64,000 bases of DNA from Subtercola boreus (GTDB lineage: Bacteria; Actinomycetota; Actinomycetes; Actinomycetales; Microbacteriaceae), in contig NZ_NBXD01000013.1 in NCBI RefSeq assembly GCF_003399645.1, forward strand, positions 60,017-124,016. Direction: 5' to 3'. Under the pieces are notes generated by a model that had not been told where the DNA came from, did not search any database, and saw nothing but the letters and a program-made list of their open reading frames with translations. The position numbers were made by a program, and so were the translations under genes. Below are positions 35,922 to 44,688 of the stretch, piece after piece; within the stretch, counting starts at the first letter, position 1, and each line of letters begins with the position of its first letter.

Positions 35922-36602
35922 CTACACCGAGCGGAGAACCGCGACGACCTTGCCGAGAACGGTCGCGTAGTCGCCGAGGATCGGCTCGAAGTTCGAGTTG
36001 CGGGGAAGCAGCCACGTGTGCCCGTCGCGCTGGCGGAACACTTTGACGGTCGCCTCGTCGTCGAGCATGGCCGCCACGATGTCACCGTTCTCGGCCGTCT
36101 GCTGCGTGCGCACGACGACCCAGTCGCCGTCACAGATGGCCGCGTCGATCATCGATTCGCCCACCACCTTCAGCATGAACAGTTCGCCCTTGCCGACGAG
36201 CTGGCGGGGGAGCGGGAAGATCTCCTCCACCTGCTGCTCGGCGGTGATCGGGATGCCCGCGGCGATGCGACCGACGAGCGGCACCAGGGCGACGTCGCCG
36301 TGCGGTGTCGGTGAGTCGATGTTCGCGCTGTCGCTCTTCGGGATGTCGATCAGCACCTCGAGGGCGCGGGGACGGTTCGGGTCTCGCCGCAGGTACCCGC
36401 TCAGTTCGAGCTGGTTGAGCTGGTGGGTGACGCTGGAGAGGGATGCGAGCCCCACCGCATCGCCGATCTCCCGCATGCTCGGCGGGTAGCCCTGGGTGGT
36501 CACGGCCTCGGAAATGACCTCGAGGATGGCCAGCTGCTTCTCGCTGAGCGACTTGCGTCGCCGTGTTCCGCCGCGTTCACTCGGCAGGCGTTCACTCGCC
36601 AT
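35922..36602 (-). CDS. lexA: LexA repressor
   Basis: 226-residue SOS repressor and self-cleaving protease. The N-terminal winged helix includes [20 protein letters not shown] and [20 protein letters not shown]. The cleavage site is Ala115-Gly116 (GRIAAGIPI). The catalytic dyad is Ser150 ([15 protein letters not shown]) and Lys187 (ATVKVFR). Its own promoter and SOS box lie in the shared region with the divergent LysM gene. Convergent with hflX. Confidence 0.98.
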   Translation of the reverse strand: MASERLPSERGGTRRRKSLSEKQLAILEVISEAVTTQGYPPSMREIGDAVGLASLSSVTHQLNQLELSGYLRRDPNRPRALEVLIDIPKSDSANIDSPTPHGDVALVPLVGRIAAGIPITAEQQVEEIFPLPRQLVGKGELFMLKVVGESMIDAAICDGDWVVVRTQQTAENGDIVAAMLDDEATVKVFRQRDGHTWLLPRNSNFEPILGDYATVLGKVVAVLRSV

Positions 36603-36692
36603 CGGGCTCTCATCTCTCTTCGAAAACCCAGTGTCAGTGGTTGGTTGTTCACTGAGGGTGGGTGTTGGTTCCGGTGCGGTCAGACAATCGAA

Positions 36693-36720
36693 ACTGTATC
36701 GAACACCCCCTGCATTGCAA
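36693..36720 (-). promoter_or_regulatory. lexA promoter
   Basis: On the minus strand: -35 TTGCAA (36720-36715), 16-bp spacer, -10 TACAGT (36698-36693). The SOS box at 36717-36732 overlaps the -35. Confidence 0.75.
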
Positions 36721-36732
36721 ACACATGTTCGA
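36717..36732 (-). promoter_or_regulatory. SOS box of lexA
   Basis: Minus strand TCGAACATGTGTTTGC: the left half is perfect against TCGAAC-N4-GTTCGA, the right half has three mismatches. It overlaps the lexA -35, fitting autorepression. Confidence 0.7.
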
Positions 36733-36763
36733 GTGTGTCGCGAAATCTGCGACAGATTCGGTC

Positions 36764-36792
36764 TTGTTTATTCGAACATTCGAAGATATATT
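36764..36792 (+). promoter_or_regulatory. Promoter of the LysM gene
   Basis: -35 TTGTTT (36764-36769), 17-bp spacer, -10 TATATT (36787-36792). One of the best sigma-A-like promoters in the window. Transcription should start near 36799, within the SOS box. Confidence 0.75.
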
Positions 36793-36794
36793 CG

Positions 36795-36806
36795 GAACAC
36801 AGGTTC
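36795..36806 (+). promoter_or_regulatory. SOS box of the LysM gene
   Basis: GAACACAGGTTC has the exact GAAC-N4-GTTC core. It lies 3 bp after the -10, over the expected start of transcription, so LexA binding would block the promoter. Confidence 0.75.
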
Positions 36807-36889
36807 GTATGCGCGGGCTCCCGGCCGAGTCTCGCATACGAATCCTGCGCCGAGGAGTCACCAGAGGCACAGAAATCCCGGAGGTCATC

Positions 36890-37249
36890 ATGACTGCAGT
36901 ACACCTGATCGGTACGCCACGCACCGAAGCACGCCGCCCGAGGCTCCACCTCACCCGCCGTGGCCGTGCCGTGGTCGGCGCGATCGCGTCGCTGCCACTG
37001 GCAGCGGCCCTCGTCGCGTTCGCGATCTTCGGCGGGTCTGCGGCCGTCGCAACGTCGAGCGCGCAGCAGGCCGACTTCAGCTACGTCACGGTGCACTCCG
37101 GTGAGAGCCTCTGGTCCATCGCTTCCGGGCTGAGCTCGTCGGCCGACACCCGCGACGTCATTGCCGACATCGTGAACCTCAACCAGCTTCCGACCTCCGA
37201 GGTTCAGCCCGGCCAGCGCCTGGCCATTCCGACCAAGTACGAGAAGTAG
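36890..37249 (+). CDS. LysM membrane protein, probable SOS cell-division inhibitor (YneA/DivS-like)
   Basis: 119-residue protein: basic N-terminus (about 1-27), one membrane helix (AVVGAIASLPLAAALVAFAI, about 28-49) and a C-terminal LysM domain from about residue 63 (YVTVHSGESLWSIASGL, then LNQLPTSEVQPGQRLAIP). ATG is set by GGAGG 8 bp upstream. Small LysM proteins divergent from lexA and induced by SOS are division inhibitors in other Gram-positives (YneA in Bacillus, DivS in Corynebacterium, Rv2719c in Mycobacterium). Sequence, topology, position and LexA site all fit; function here is inferred. Confidence 0.85.
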   Translation: MTAVHLIGTPRTEARRPRLHLTRRGRAVVGAIASLPLAAALVAFAIFGGSAAVATSSAQQADFSYVTVHSGESLWSIASGLSSSADTRDVIADIVNLNQLPTSEVQPGQRLAIPTKYEK

Positions 37250-37307
37250 CCCGAAGAAGGGCTCCCGGTGCACGTGGCCCAGAGGAGTGGGTGAGAAGCT
37301 CGGCCGC

Positions 37308-37313
37308 TACAGT
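37308..37313 (+). promoter_or_regulatory. Leaderless-type -10 for hisC
   Basis: TACAGT ends 7 nt before GTG 37321; no ribosome-binding site. Confidence 0.5.
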
Positions 37314-37320
37314 TGTTCGG

Positions 37321-38466
37321 GTGACTTCTCTCGCCGATCTGCCCATCCGTGACGACCTGAGGGGGCTGTCGCCGTACGGTGCTCCCGAGCTCAAGGTGAA
37401 GGTTGCCTTGAACGTGAACGAGAACACGCACCCGATCCCCGAAGACGTCGCCCGTTCCATCATCGAGGCGGTGGCTCTCGAGTTGCGCACCGTGAACCGC
37501 TACCCCGACCGCGAGTTCCTCCGGCTCCGCGACAGTCTGGCGGGCTACCTCAACCTGGCCCTGGTTGCCGAATCGGCTTCCGAGGGGCTGCCCGTGACCG
37601 AGTTCACGCGCGACAACATCTGGGCGGCGAACGGTTCGAACGAAATCCTGCAGCAGATCCTGCAGGCATTCGGCGGGCCCGGGCGTTCGGTCCTGGGCTT
37701 CCCGCCCACGTACTCGATGCACCCGATCATCGCCGCGGGCACCGGAACCCGGTGGATTCCCGGCGTTCGCGACGACGGCTTCGAAATCTCACCGGCCACC
37801 GCCGTCGAGTGGGTCGAACGCACCAACCCCGACCTGGTCTTCTTCTGCGCGCCGAACAACCCGACCGGCACACCGCTCTCGCTCGAGACGATCGCTTCGG
37901 CCTATGACGCCACCGACAAGATCGTGGTGGTCGACGAGGCCTACGCGGAGTTCGGCCCGGCGGGCGAACCCACTGCGCTCTCCCTGCTGGAGGGACGACC
38001 TCGCCTCATCGTCTCCCGCACCATGAGCAAGGCTTTCGCCTTCGCCGGCGCACGCCTCGGCTACCTCGCCGCCGACCCGGCCATCAGCGATGCGCTGAGA
38101 CTGGTGCGCCTGCCCTACCACCTCTCTGCCCTGACCCAGGCCGCGGCGACGGCGGCCCTCGCTCACGCGCCCGAGATGCTCGCCATGGTCGACGACATCA
38201 AGAGCCAGCGCGACCGCATGGTGACCAGGCTCACCGCGTTGGGGTACCACCCCTACCCGAGCACCTCGAACTTCGTCCTGTTCGGCGGCGTGGCCGACCC
38301 GCACCGGTTGTTCGAGCAGCTGCTCGAGCGCGAGGTGATCATCCGTGACCTGGGCATTCCCGGCCACCTGCGGGTCAGCGCCGGAACCGAGGCCGAGACG
38401 ACGGCGTTTCTCGACGCTCTCGAGCTCATCACCGGTGAGGGCTCGACGCTTCAGGCCCCCCGGTAG
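37321..38466 (+). CDS. hisC: Histidinol-phosphate aminotransferase
   Basis: 381-residue PLP enzyme converting imidazole-acetol phosphate to histidinol phosphate. The Schiff-base lysine is K237 in [28 protein letters not shown] and VVDEAYAEF are the other family motifs. I chose GTG 37321 over GTG 37291 because the family N-terminus ([17 protein letters not shown]) begins there and a -10 sits at leaderless distance. First gene of hisC-hisB-hisH-hisA. A hisD, usually just upstream, is absent here. Confidence 0.94.
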   Translation: MTSLADLPIRDDLRGLSPYGAPELKVKVALNVNENTHPIPEDVARSIIEAVALELRTVNRYPDREFLRLRDSLAGYLNLALVAESASEGLPVTEFTRDNIWAANGSNEILQQILQAFGGPGRSVLGFPPTYSMHPIIAAGTGTRWIPGVRDDGFEISPATAVEWVERTNPDLVFFCAPNNPTGTPLSLETIASAYDATDKIVVVDEAYAEFGPAGEPTALSLLEGRPRLIVSRTMSKAFAFAGARLGYLAADPAISDALRLVRLPYHLSALTQAAATAALAHAPEMLAMVDDIKSQRDRMVTRLTALGYHPYPSTSNFVLFGGVADPHRLFEQLLEREVIIRDLGIPGHLRVSAGTEAETTAFLDALELITGEGSTLQAPR

Positions 38467-38469
38467 ACT
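38464..38469 (+). promoter_or_regulatory. Leaderless-type -10 for hisB
   Basis: TAGACT overlaps the hisC stop codon and ends 7 nt before ATG 38477. It would add an internal promoter within the his cluster. Confidence 0.5.
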
Positions 38470-38476
38470 TTTCGGC

Positions 38477-39085
38477 ATGTCGACCGAACCGAGAACCGCC
38501 CACCTGACGCGTGAGACCAGCGAATCGAGTATCGAACTCTCGCTGAACCTCGACGGCACCGGCGTATCGAGCATCGACACGAGCGTTCCGTTCTACGATC
38601 ACCTGCTGACCGCCTTTGCCAAGCACTCGCTCACCGACCTCACGGTGAAGGCCACGGGCGACATCGACATCGATGTGCACCACACGGTCGAAGACGTGGG
38701 AATCGTGCTGGGCCAGGCCATCCGCCAGGCGCTGGGCGACAAGAGTGGAATCTCACGGTTCGGCGACGCGCTCGTTCCGCTCGATGAAGCGCTGGTGCAG
38801 GCCGTCGTCGACATCTCCGGCCGACCTTTCCTCGTGCACACCGGCGAGCCTGCCGGTTTCGAGTATCACCTCATCGGCGGGCACTTCACCGGGTCGATGG
38901 TGCGCCACGTCTTCGAGGCGATCACGTTCGCTGCCGGGCTCACGGTGCACGTCACCGTGCTTGGCGGCCGCGACCCGCACCACATCGCCGAGGCGGAGTT
39001 CAAAGCCTTCGCCCGGGCGTTCCGGTTCGCCAAGCAGCTCGACCCGGCGGTCTCCGGCATCCCGTCGACCAAGGGCGCGCTGTGA
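38477..39085 (+). CDS. hisB: Imidazoleglycerol-phosphate dehydratase
   Basis: 202-residue monofunctional dehydratase making imidazole-acetol phosphate. Metal-binding motifs are visible: [25 protein letters not shown] and its second-half counterpart [11 protein letters not shown]. No histidinol-phosphatase domain. The stop overlaps hisH by 4 bp. Confidence 0.96.
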   Translation: MSTEPRTAHLTRETSESSIELSLNLDGTGVSSIDTSVPFYDHLLTAFAKHSLTDLTVKATGDIDIDVHHTVEDVGIVLGQAIRQALGDKSGISRFGDALVPLDEALVQAVVDISGRPFLVHTGEPAGFEYHLIGGHFTGSMVRHVFEAITFAAGLTVHVTVLGGRDPHHIAEAEFKAFARAFRFAKQLDPAVSGIPSTKGAL

Positions 39086-39714
39086 CGGCGAAGAGCGTGG
39101 TCGTGCTCGACTACGGCAGCGGCAATGTGCACTCGGCGGTGAAGGCGCTCGAGAAGGTGGGGGCATCCGTCGAGCTCACCGCCGACCGCACCCGTGTCGG
39201 CGAGGCCGACGGTCTGCTGGTCCCCGGGGTCGGTGCCTTCAGTGCGGTCATCGAGGCCCTCGACCGGGTTCGGGGCGGTGACCTCATCGACAAACGGCTC
39301 GCCGGCGGGCGACCGGTGCTCGGCATCTGCGTGGGCATGCAGGTGCTCTTCGGTCGGGGCATCGAGCGAGGGGTCGATCGCGAGGGGCTCGGTGAGTGGC
39401 CGGGCACCGTCGACGAACTGCCGTCGGATGTTCTGCCGCACATGGGCTGGAACACCGTTCGACCGCCGGTGGCGTCGCGCCTCTTCGCGGGGCTGGCCGA
39501 CGAGCGCTTCTACTTCGTGCACTCCAACGCGGCCCAGAAGTGGGAGCTCGAGGTACAACCACCCCTGCCCGCCGCGTCTGTCACCTGGGCGACTCACGGT
39601 GGCGATTTCATCGCGGCCGTCGAGAACGGGCCGCTCGCAGCCACCCAGTTCCACCCCGAGAAGTCGGGCGACGCCGGAATGCAGCTCCTCGAGAACTGGC
39701 TTGCCACCCTGTAG
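39082..39714 (+). CDS. hisH: Imidazole glycerol phosphate synthase, glutaminase subunit HisH
   Basis: 210-residue class I glutamine amidotransferase that feeds ammonia to HisF. Nucleophile C83 in [11 protein letters not shown]; His and Glu of the triad are in TQFHPEKSG near the C-terminus. [12 protein letters not shown] is the N-terminal family motif. HisF is not in the window. Confidence 0.95.
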   Translation: MTAKSVVVLDYGSGNVHSAVKALEKVGASVELTADRTRVGEADGLLVPGVGAFSAVIEALDRVRGGDLIDKRLAGGRPVLGICVGMQVLFGRGIERGVDREGLGEWPGTVDELPSDVLPHMGWNTVRPPVASRLFAGLADERFYFVHSNAAQKWELEVQPPLPAASVTWATHGGDFIAAVENGPLAATQFHPEKSGDAGMQLLENWLATL

Positions 39715-39769
39715 CCCGCGCCCGACAACCGCTGCCCGTCACCACTCCGAAAGACCCCGAGGAACCCGC

Positions 39770-40516
39770 ATGACCGAAACCATCACCGCCCCCGCGCTCG
39801 AGCTGCTGCCCGCCGTCGACATCGCGGACGGCCAGGCGGTGCGCCTGACCCAGGGCCAGGCCGGCACCGAGACGAACCACGGTGACCCCGCCGACGCGGC
39901 CGCCGACTGGGTGGCGCAGGGCGCCGAGTGGATCCACCTCGTCGATCTCGACGCCGCCTTCGGGCGTGGCAGCAATGTCGACGTCATCCGCCGGGTGATC
40001 GCCGAGGCGAGGGGTATCAAGATCGAGCTCTCCGGGGGCATCCGCGACGACGCCTCTCTCGAGAACGCACTGGCGAGCGGTGCCACCCGAATCAACCTCG
40101 GAACGGCTGCCCTCGAGAACCCGGAGTGGGCGGCGAAGGCGATCGCCCGCCACGGAGACGCCATCGCGGTGGGCCTCGACGTTCGCGGGACGACGCTCGC
40201 TGCCCGCGGCTGGACCGAGGACGGCGGTGACCTCTGGGAGGTTCTCGCCCGCCTCGAAGACGCCGGGTGCGCCCGCTACGTCGTCACCGACGTCACGAAA
40301 GACGGCACCCTGAAGGGTCCGAACGTCGACCTGCTCAAGCAGGTGATGCAGCGTACCGACAAGCCCGTTGTCGCCTCCGGCGGCATCTCGAGCCTCGACG
40401 ACCTCGTCGAGCTGCGCGCCCTGGTGCCCGCGGGCCTCGAGGGAGCCATCGTCGGCCGCGCCCTCTACGCCGGCGCCTTCACGCTCGTCGAGGCGCTGGC
40501 GGTCGCCTCCGAGTGA
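39770..40516 (+). CDS. hisA: Phosphoribosyl isomerase (HisA / PriA)
   Basis: 248-residue TIM barrel isomerase of Pro[21 protein letters not shown] and [16 protein letters not shown] are hallmark regions, with [12 protein letters not shown] late in the barrel. In many actinobacteria this protein (PriA) also performs the TrpF reaction; that cannot be decided here without knowing whether trpF is present. GAGGA ribosome-binding site. Overlaps the next gene by 4 bp. Confidence 0.94.
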   Translation: MTETITAPALELLPAVDIADGQAVRLTQGQAGTETNHGDPADAAADWVAQGAEWIHLVDLDAAFGRGSNVDVIRRVIAEARGIKIELSGGIRDDASLENALASGATRINLGTAALENPEWAAKAIARHGDAIAVGLDVRGTTLAARGWTEDGGDLWEVLARLEDAGCARYVVTDVTKDGTLKGPNVDLLKQVMQRTDKPVVASGGISSLDDLVELRALVPAGLEGAIVGRALYAGAFTLVEALAVASE

Positions 40517-41391
40517 CGGATGCCCGGAGACAACCGCCGCACGGGGGGCACGGCACCGACTCGGCCGGGCAGCCCTGGGCGGGCCGCACGTTCGACGCGC
40601 ACCCAAGCGCCTTCGCCGCTGACGACGGAGCCGCTCCCGAGTTGCTCATCACGGCCCTTACTCGATTCCGCGAGCTCGCTGATGCCGTCCCGCACACATC
40701 GGCACCTCCTGCGAATGGCACCGCGCGCGCGGGCGGCGCGGCCGCAACCGCCGCCGCACTCCACGAGGCGCATGCTGCCGTCGTCGACGCCGTACGCGAC
40801 GCCCGCCTCCTCGTTCCGCTGATCGCGCGCGCCGGCGAGACCGGCGTAGACGACCATGGCCGCACAGTCGACAAAACGCAAGAACTCTCGCTCGTCACCG
40901 TGCGTGCCCCCGACGGCCGCACCGCTCTGCCCGCCTTCACGTCCACCGAGGCGATGTCTCGCTGGAACCCGGATGCTCGTCCCATCCCGACTCCGGCCCG
41001 CCGTGTCGCGCTGGCGGCGGCCGGCGAGGGCACCGACCTCGTGGTGCTCGACCCCACCTCGCCGACCGAGTTCGCGATCCGCCGCCCCGCGCTCTGGGCG
41101 ATCGCCGAGGCTCAACCGTGGATGACCGCGCTCGCCGACGAGGCCGTGCACGAGGCGTTCGCGGTGTCTGCGGGAGGGGAGCGGTCGATCTCTAGGCTGC
41201 AGTTATTCGGCGGGGACCCCCACGCCCGCCTAGCCGGAACTGAGGTCGTGGTTGTGCTCACCCTCGCGTCCGGCCTCGACCGCGTCGCTCTCGACGCGCT
41301 GGTCGGTCGTCTCCAGCAACGCTGGGCCGAGAGCGACGTGATCGGCCGCGCCGTCGATTCGATCTCGGTGAGGCTTGTCGCAGGCGCGTAG
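40513..41391 (+). CDS. SseB family protein
   Basis: 292-residue protein with an SseB N-terminal-type domain: [49 protein letters not shown] and [20 protein letters not shown]. The GTG start overlaps the hisA stop. It regularly follows hisA in actinobacteria, yet no histidine-related activity is known. The N-terminal 40 residues are polar and likely disordered. Confidence 0.85.
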   Translation: MTDARRQPPHGGHGTDSAGQPWAGRTFDAHPSAFAADDGAAPELLITALTRFRELADAVPHTSAPPANGTARAGGAAATAAALHEAHAAVVDAVRDARLLVPLIARAGETGVDDHGRTVDKTQELSLVTVRAPDGRTALPAFTSTEAMSRWNPDARPIPTPARRVALAAAGEGTDLVVLDPTSPTEFAIRRPALWAIAEAQPWMTALADEAVHEAFAVSAGGERSISRLQLFGGDPHARLAGTEVVVVLTLASGLDRVALDALVGRLQQRWAESDVIGRAVDSISVRLVAGA

Positions 41392-41401
41392 GCGGAGACT
41401 G

Positions 41402-41407
41402 TAAAGT
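41402..41407 (+). promoter_or_regulatory. Candidate -10 of the orphan gene
   Basis: TAAAGT, with a palindrome starting 4 bp later. A -35-like TTGTCG at 41375-41380 is 21 bp away, longer than ideal. Confidence 0.45.
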
Positions 41408-41410
41408 GAG

Positions 41411-41431
41411 AATAGGTCGGTTTGACCTATT
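41411..41431 (+). promoter_or_regulatory. Palindromic operator candidate
   Basis: Perfect 8-bp inverted repeat AATAGGTC-GGTTT-GACCTATT over the expected transcription start of the gene at 41440. It is not a transcription terminator for sseB (no GC-rich stem) and looks like a dimeric repressor site. Confidence 0.6.
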
Positions 41432-41439
41432 GTTGACGG

Positions 41440-41826
41440 ATGGCCGACTCATCAAGTAACAGGGTTCTCGCAGCCTCGTCACGGTTCGAGGTCGTTTCCG
41501 AGAGCCAGACGGCGTGGCTGCACGGGACTGACGGAATGACGCGATGGATCGCCTTGTTCGACGACGAACCGTCTGCTGCGGTCATCGATTCTGACGAGCG
41601 CTGGTGTGCCGTGGCTGGTGTGGGGCTGATCGTCTACTTTCTGAGCGATCCTTTCGCCACCTATGCGCCGCACCAACTCTCTGAGCAATGGACCGAGGTC
41701 GGTCTCGGCGCGTGGCGAATTGACTCACTGCGGCAGATTGCGCCGAGCCGACTCGAGGTGCTCTCGTCGGGTTCACGCCGATGGGTCACGATAACGTCGG
41801 ATAGCCGTTTGGTCGTCAGCGGATGA
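41440..41826 (+). CDS. Hypothetical protein (orphan)
   Basis: 128-residue soluble protein I do not recognise. It is Trp- and Ser-rich with alternating short hydrophobic stretches (WIALFDDEPSAAVIDSDERW, AGVGLIVYFLSDPF), suggesting a small beta-rich fold. No signal peptide, membrane helix or catalytic motif is visible. By eye its base composition is less GC-rich than its neighbours and its codon choice is less biased (TCA, AGT, CGA and AAC-AGG are used), hinting at acquisition. A -10, a perfect palindrome and ATG occur in order upstream. It could be immunity-like or regulatory; I cannot say which. Confidence 0.6.
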   Translation: MADSSSNRVLAASSRFEVVSESQTAWLHGTDGMTRWIALFDDEPSAAVIDSDERWCAVAGVGLIVYFLSDPFATYAPHQLSEQWTEVGLGAWRIDSLRQIAPSRLEVLSSGSRRWVTITSDSRLVVSG

Positions 41827-41869
41827 GGGCAGCGGCGAGTGCTTCGGCGCCCAGCCTCCGGGCCGCGCG

Positions 41870-43363
41870 CTAGAGGCCCTCGCGCTCGCGCTCCTGCGCC
41901 ACCACGGCCCCACGGTCCGAGAGGCGGCGGAGGCCCGCCATCGGCTGCTTCATGCGGAAGTTCGATGCCAGCACCGGCTCGGTGCGGTCGAGGAACGCCC
42001 AGTATCCGGCGGTGAAGGGGCAGGCATCCGGCCCCAACCGCACCTTGGGGTTGTAGCGGCATCCGCCGCAGTAGTCGGTCATCGTGTTGATGTAGGCGCC
42101 GCCCGACGAGTACGGCTTCGTTGCCACGATGCCCCCGTCGGCGTGCTGCGACATACCGATCACGTTCGCTGGCATCACCCACGGTGTGCCGTCGACGAAC
42201 ATGTCGATGAACCAGTTGTTGAGCGCCACCGGGTCGTAGCCGCGCTGTAGCGCCCAGTTGCCGATGATCATCAGCCGCTGGATGTGGTGCGCCCAGCCGT
42301 GGTTCTTCACCCCGTCGATGCTGTGACTGAGGCAGTTGGCCGAGATCGCGGCCGAGTCGAGGGTGCGGAACTCGTCGGGCAGGGGAGCGGTCGCCCCGAG
42401 TGCGTTGTGCGAATCGGTGTACTCCTCGCCGAGGTGCCAGTAGAGGTGCCACACGTAGTCGCGCCAGCCCATGACCTGTCGAACGAACCCTTCGACCGAC
42501 GAGAGCGGCGCACGCCCGGCGTCGTACTCCGCCTCGACTCGCGACACCACCTCCAGGGGGTCGAGCAGTCCGAGATTCAGGGGAGCGCTCAGCAGCGAGT
42601 GAGCCATGGTCCAGTCGCCGGTCAGGGTCGCATCCTCGAAGGGTCCGAAATCGTTCAAGCGGGTCTCGATGAAGCTGTCGAGGGCGAGGTTCGCTTCACG
42701 TTCGGTCACCGCGAAGCGCCGGGGAGCATCCTGACCCACCAGCTCGACGAGACCGTCGGCCTGCCAGCGGTCGAGATCCTGCCGCACCGACGCGTCGATC
42801 TCATCCTCTTCAGGCCACCAGGGGTCGGGCAGACCCAGCGACACGGCACCCTTCGGCGGTGACTGGCGGTTGTCGATGTCGTAGTTCCACTGCCCTCCGG
42901 CCGGGGTCTCACCCTGCATCAGGATGCCCGTACGCTGCCTGACCGTGCGATAGAAGTCCTCCAGCAGCAGCCTCTTGCCGCCCCGGCTGGCCGCCCAGAG
43001 CGCGAAGTCGGCCTCGCTCGTCACGAACCCGCGACTCGGCAGGATGCGCGCACCGATTCGTCTGACGTACCGCCTGGCGCGGTAGGAGGTCGGATCGATC
43101 ACCTCGAGGTCGGTGCGACCCTCAACGACGTCGCTGTACTTCTCGACCTGGTGGAATTCGACGCGGTCGCCGAGTTCGGCTGCGCGGTGACGGATGCCCG
43201 ACAGGTACAGGTGCGCCTTCGCCCGGTGCATCGGCCGCCGCCCGAAGACCGAGCGTGCCTCGATGAGCAGCATTCGGCCGCCGTCGTCGAACGGTGAACC
43301 GAGCTGGCCGCCGAAGATCCAGCGCACCCGGTCGTCGTCAGCGCGGGATGGGCCTGGGGTCAT
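41870..43363 (-). CDS. Fe-S bacterial cryptochrome/photolyase (prokaryotic 6-4 photolyase-like)
   Basis: 497-residue deoxyribodipyrimidine photolyase-related protein. The N-terminal domain starts RWIFGGQLGSPF and has HRAKAHLYLSG. The C-terminal FAD domain holds four cysteines at 344, 432, 435 and 448 (NCLSHS, DYCGGCRY, DACPF). Their spacings of 88, 3 and 13 match the four Fe-S ligands I recall for Agrobacterium PhrB. WAHHIQRLMIIGNWALQRGYD is conserved in this class. It likely repairs (6-4) photoproducts under light. ATG with GGGG upstream. The DUF1844 gene ends 5 bp before it. Confidence 0.92.
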   Translation of the reverse strand: MTPGPSRADDDRVRWIFGGQLGSPFDDGGRMLLIEARSVFGRRPMHRAKAHLYLSGIRHRAAELGDRVEFHQVEKYSDVVEGRTDLEVIDPTSYRARRYVRRIGARILPSRGFVTSEADFALWAASRGGKRLLLEDFYRTVRQRTGILMQGETPAGGQWNYDIDNRQSPPKGAVSLGLPDPWWPEEDEIDASVRQDLDRWQADGLVELVGQDAPRRFAVTEREANLALDSFIETRLNDFGPFEDATLTGDWTMAHSLLSAPLNLGLLDPLEVVSRVEAEYDAGRAPLSSVEGFVRQVMGWRDYVWHLYWHLGEEYTDSHNALGATAPLPDEFRTLDSAAISANCLSHSIDGVKNHGWAHHIQRLMIIGNWALQRGYDPVALNNWFIDMFVDGTPWVMPANVIGMSQHADGGIVATKPYSSGGAYINTMTDYCGGCRYNPKVRLGPDACPFTAGYWAFLDRTEPVLASNFRMKQPMAGLRRLSDRGAVVAQEREREGL

Positions 43364-43368
43364 ATCCC

Positions 43369-43710
43369 CTAGTTAACGGGTCCGGTCAGCTTCTCGCCAG
43401 GCCCTTGACCGATGGGGTCGGGGAACGGTGAGGCTTCACGGAAGGCGAGCTGCAGCGAACGCAGCCCGTCGCGGAGGCTCCGCGCGTGCATGTCACCGAT
43501 CTCGGGGGCCCCGGCGGTGACCAGACCCGCGAGGGCGGTGATGAGCTTGCGGGCCTCATCGAGGTCGAGCTGGGTGCCGGGGTCGTCGGCGAGGCCGACC
43601 TTGACGGCTGCGGCACTCATCAGGTGCACGGCTGTGGTGGTGATGACCTCCACTGCCTGTACATCGGCGATATCGCGCGCTTCGTCACTCATGTGCATCC
43701 GTTCTTCCAT
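43369..43710 (-). CDS. DUF1844 family protein
   Basis: 113-residue protein with the DUF1844 pattern: EVITTTAVHLMSAAAVKVGL and LDLDEARKLITALAGLVT. Function unknown. Three possible ATGs lie close together (residues 1, 5 and 7); I report the first. It is divergent from infC, which it usually neighbours in actinobacteria, and just upstream of the photolyase gene. Confidence 0.88.
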   Translation of the reverse strand: MEERMHMSDEARDIADVQAVEVITTTAVHLMSAAAVKVGLADDPGTQLDLDEARKLITALAGLVTAGAPEIGDMHARSLRDGLRSLQLAFREASPFPDPIGQGPGEKLTGPVN

Positions 43711-43727
43711 GGGGCCGGAGTCTCTGC

Positions 43728-43733
43728 TAGACT
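43728..43733 (+). promoter_or_regulatory. -10 of the infC operon
   Basis: TAGACT. If used, it gives a 5' leader of about 240 nt to the infC start at 43981. No good -35. Confidence 0.45.
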
Positions 43734-43740
43734 TCTACGC

Positions 43741-43980
43741 GGCTCTGACACCGAGAGGTGCCAGATCGAAAGTGGAGAATCTCCCACCCGCATGACCACT
43801 CAATAGGTTATCGGGTTGATTGCACTCCGCCGGCGTCGTCACCGACGCAGGTAGACAGGGTGCGGTGCGTTTGTAACAGGTGTGTCTTTTTCCTGTTTTG
43901 CGTGGTGACGTTCAGTTTCGCGTGCCCTCGGCTCATGCCGTAGGCCCGGCCGACACCCACGCAGACCCAAGGAGCAACGC
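43741..43980 (+). promoter_or_regulatory. infC-rpmI-rplT leader (possible autoregulatory RNA)
   Basis: About 240 nt of untranslated leader. It starts with a hairpin CTGACACC-GAGA-GGTGCCAG (43745-43764, one mismatch), then a five-codon open frame MTTQ (43792-43806), and a pyrimidine-rich tract near 43884-43896. IF-3 operons in other phyla are controlled by leaders that bind L20 or IF-3; this long leader suggests the same, but I cannot match a known family by eye. Confidence 0.45.
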
Positions 43981-44640
43981 ATCAGCGATCCCCGTACAAA
44001 CGACCGTATACGAGTACCCGAGGTTCGCCTCGTGGGTCCGGCCGGTGAGCAGGTTGGCGTCGTCAGTATCGACGTGGCCCTCAGACTCGCGCAAGAGGCA
44101 GACCTTGACCTGGTCGAGGTGGCCCCGAACTCCAAGCCGCCCGTCGCCAAGATCATGGACTACGGAAAGTTCAAGTACGAAGCGGCGCAGAAGGCGAAAG
44201 AGGCCCGGCGCAACCAGGCGAACACGATCCTCAAAGAGGTTCGGTTCCGCCTGAAGATCGATGTGCACGACTACGAGACGAAGCGCAAGCGCGCCGAGGG
44301 CTTCCTCAAGGCCGGTGACAAGGTGAAAGCGATGATCCTGTTCCGTGGCCGCGAGCAGTCCCGCCCCGACCAGGGCGTGCGCCTCCTGCAGAGATTTGCC
44401 GAAGACGTTTCGGAGTTCGGCTCCGTCGAATCGAGCCCGACCATCGACGGTCGCAACATGGTCATGGTGATCGGTCCCCTGAAGAACAAGTCAGAGGCCA
44501 AAGCCGAAGCCAATGCACAACGAGCAGCAGCGAAGCCGCCGCGTGAGGCCCCTGCGGCACCAGAACCCGCCGCAGCAGAATCCGCCGTGGCTGCTCCCGC
44601 CGCAGAGCCCGCCGCAGCTGCCCCCGCAGCAGCCGAATAG
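43981..44640 (+). CDS. infC: Translation initiation factor IF-3 (ATC start)
   Basis: 219-residue IF-3, which prevents premature subunit joining and checks the start codon. I place the start at ATC 43981: AAGGAG lies at 43969-43974, 6 nt upstream, and the conserved N-terminus ([19 protein letters not shown]) begins right there. No in-frame ATG, GTG or TTG exists between 43921 and 43981; the first standard one, GTG 44032, would delete 17 conserved residues. Rare starts are typical of infC because IF-3 discriminates against them and so limits its own synthesis. A C-terminal Ala/Pro/Glu-rich tail of about 40 residues is extra to the two IF-3 domains. Confidence 0.93.
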   Translation: MSDPRTNDRIRVPEVRLVGPAGEQVGVVSIDVALRLAQEADLDLVEVAPNSKPPVAKIMDYGKFKYEAAQKAKEARRNQANTILKEVRFRLKIDVHDYETKRKRAEGFLKAGDKVKAMILFRGREQSRPDQGVRLLQRFAEDVSEFGSVESSPTIDGRNMVMVIGPLKNKSEAKAEANAQRAAAKPPREAPAAPEPAAAESAVAAPAAEPAAAAPAAAE

Positions 44641-44688
44641 CCTTCCACTCAACACAGACTTTCTACGCAACCCACGAGGAGACAAAAA

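Larger units (their letters stand above)
36603..36889. promoter_or_regulatory. Divergent SOS control region between lexA and the LysM gene
   Basis: 287 bp of AT-richer DNA between the two starts. It carries one promoter in each direction and at least two LexA boxes, itemised separately, plus a TTCGAACATTCGAA direct repeat of TTCGAA (36771-36784) in the spacer of the plus-strand promoter. Confidence 0.8.

Noticed and set aside
36688..36703. Third LexA box (TCGAAACTGTATCGAA)
   Set aside because: Right half does not match GTTCGA; overlaps the lexA -10 by chance.
43792..43806. Leader peptide MTTQ before infC
   Set aside because: Five codons with no ribosome-binding site or regulatory residues; kept only as a note in the leader entry.
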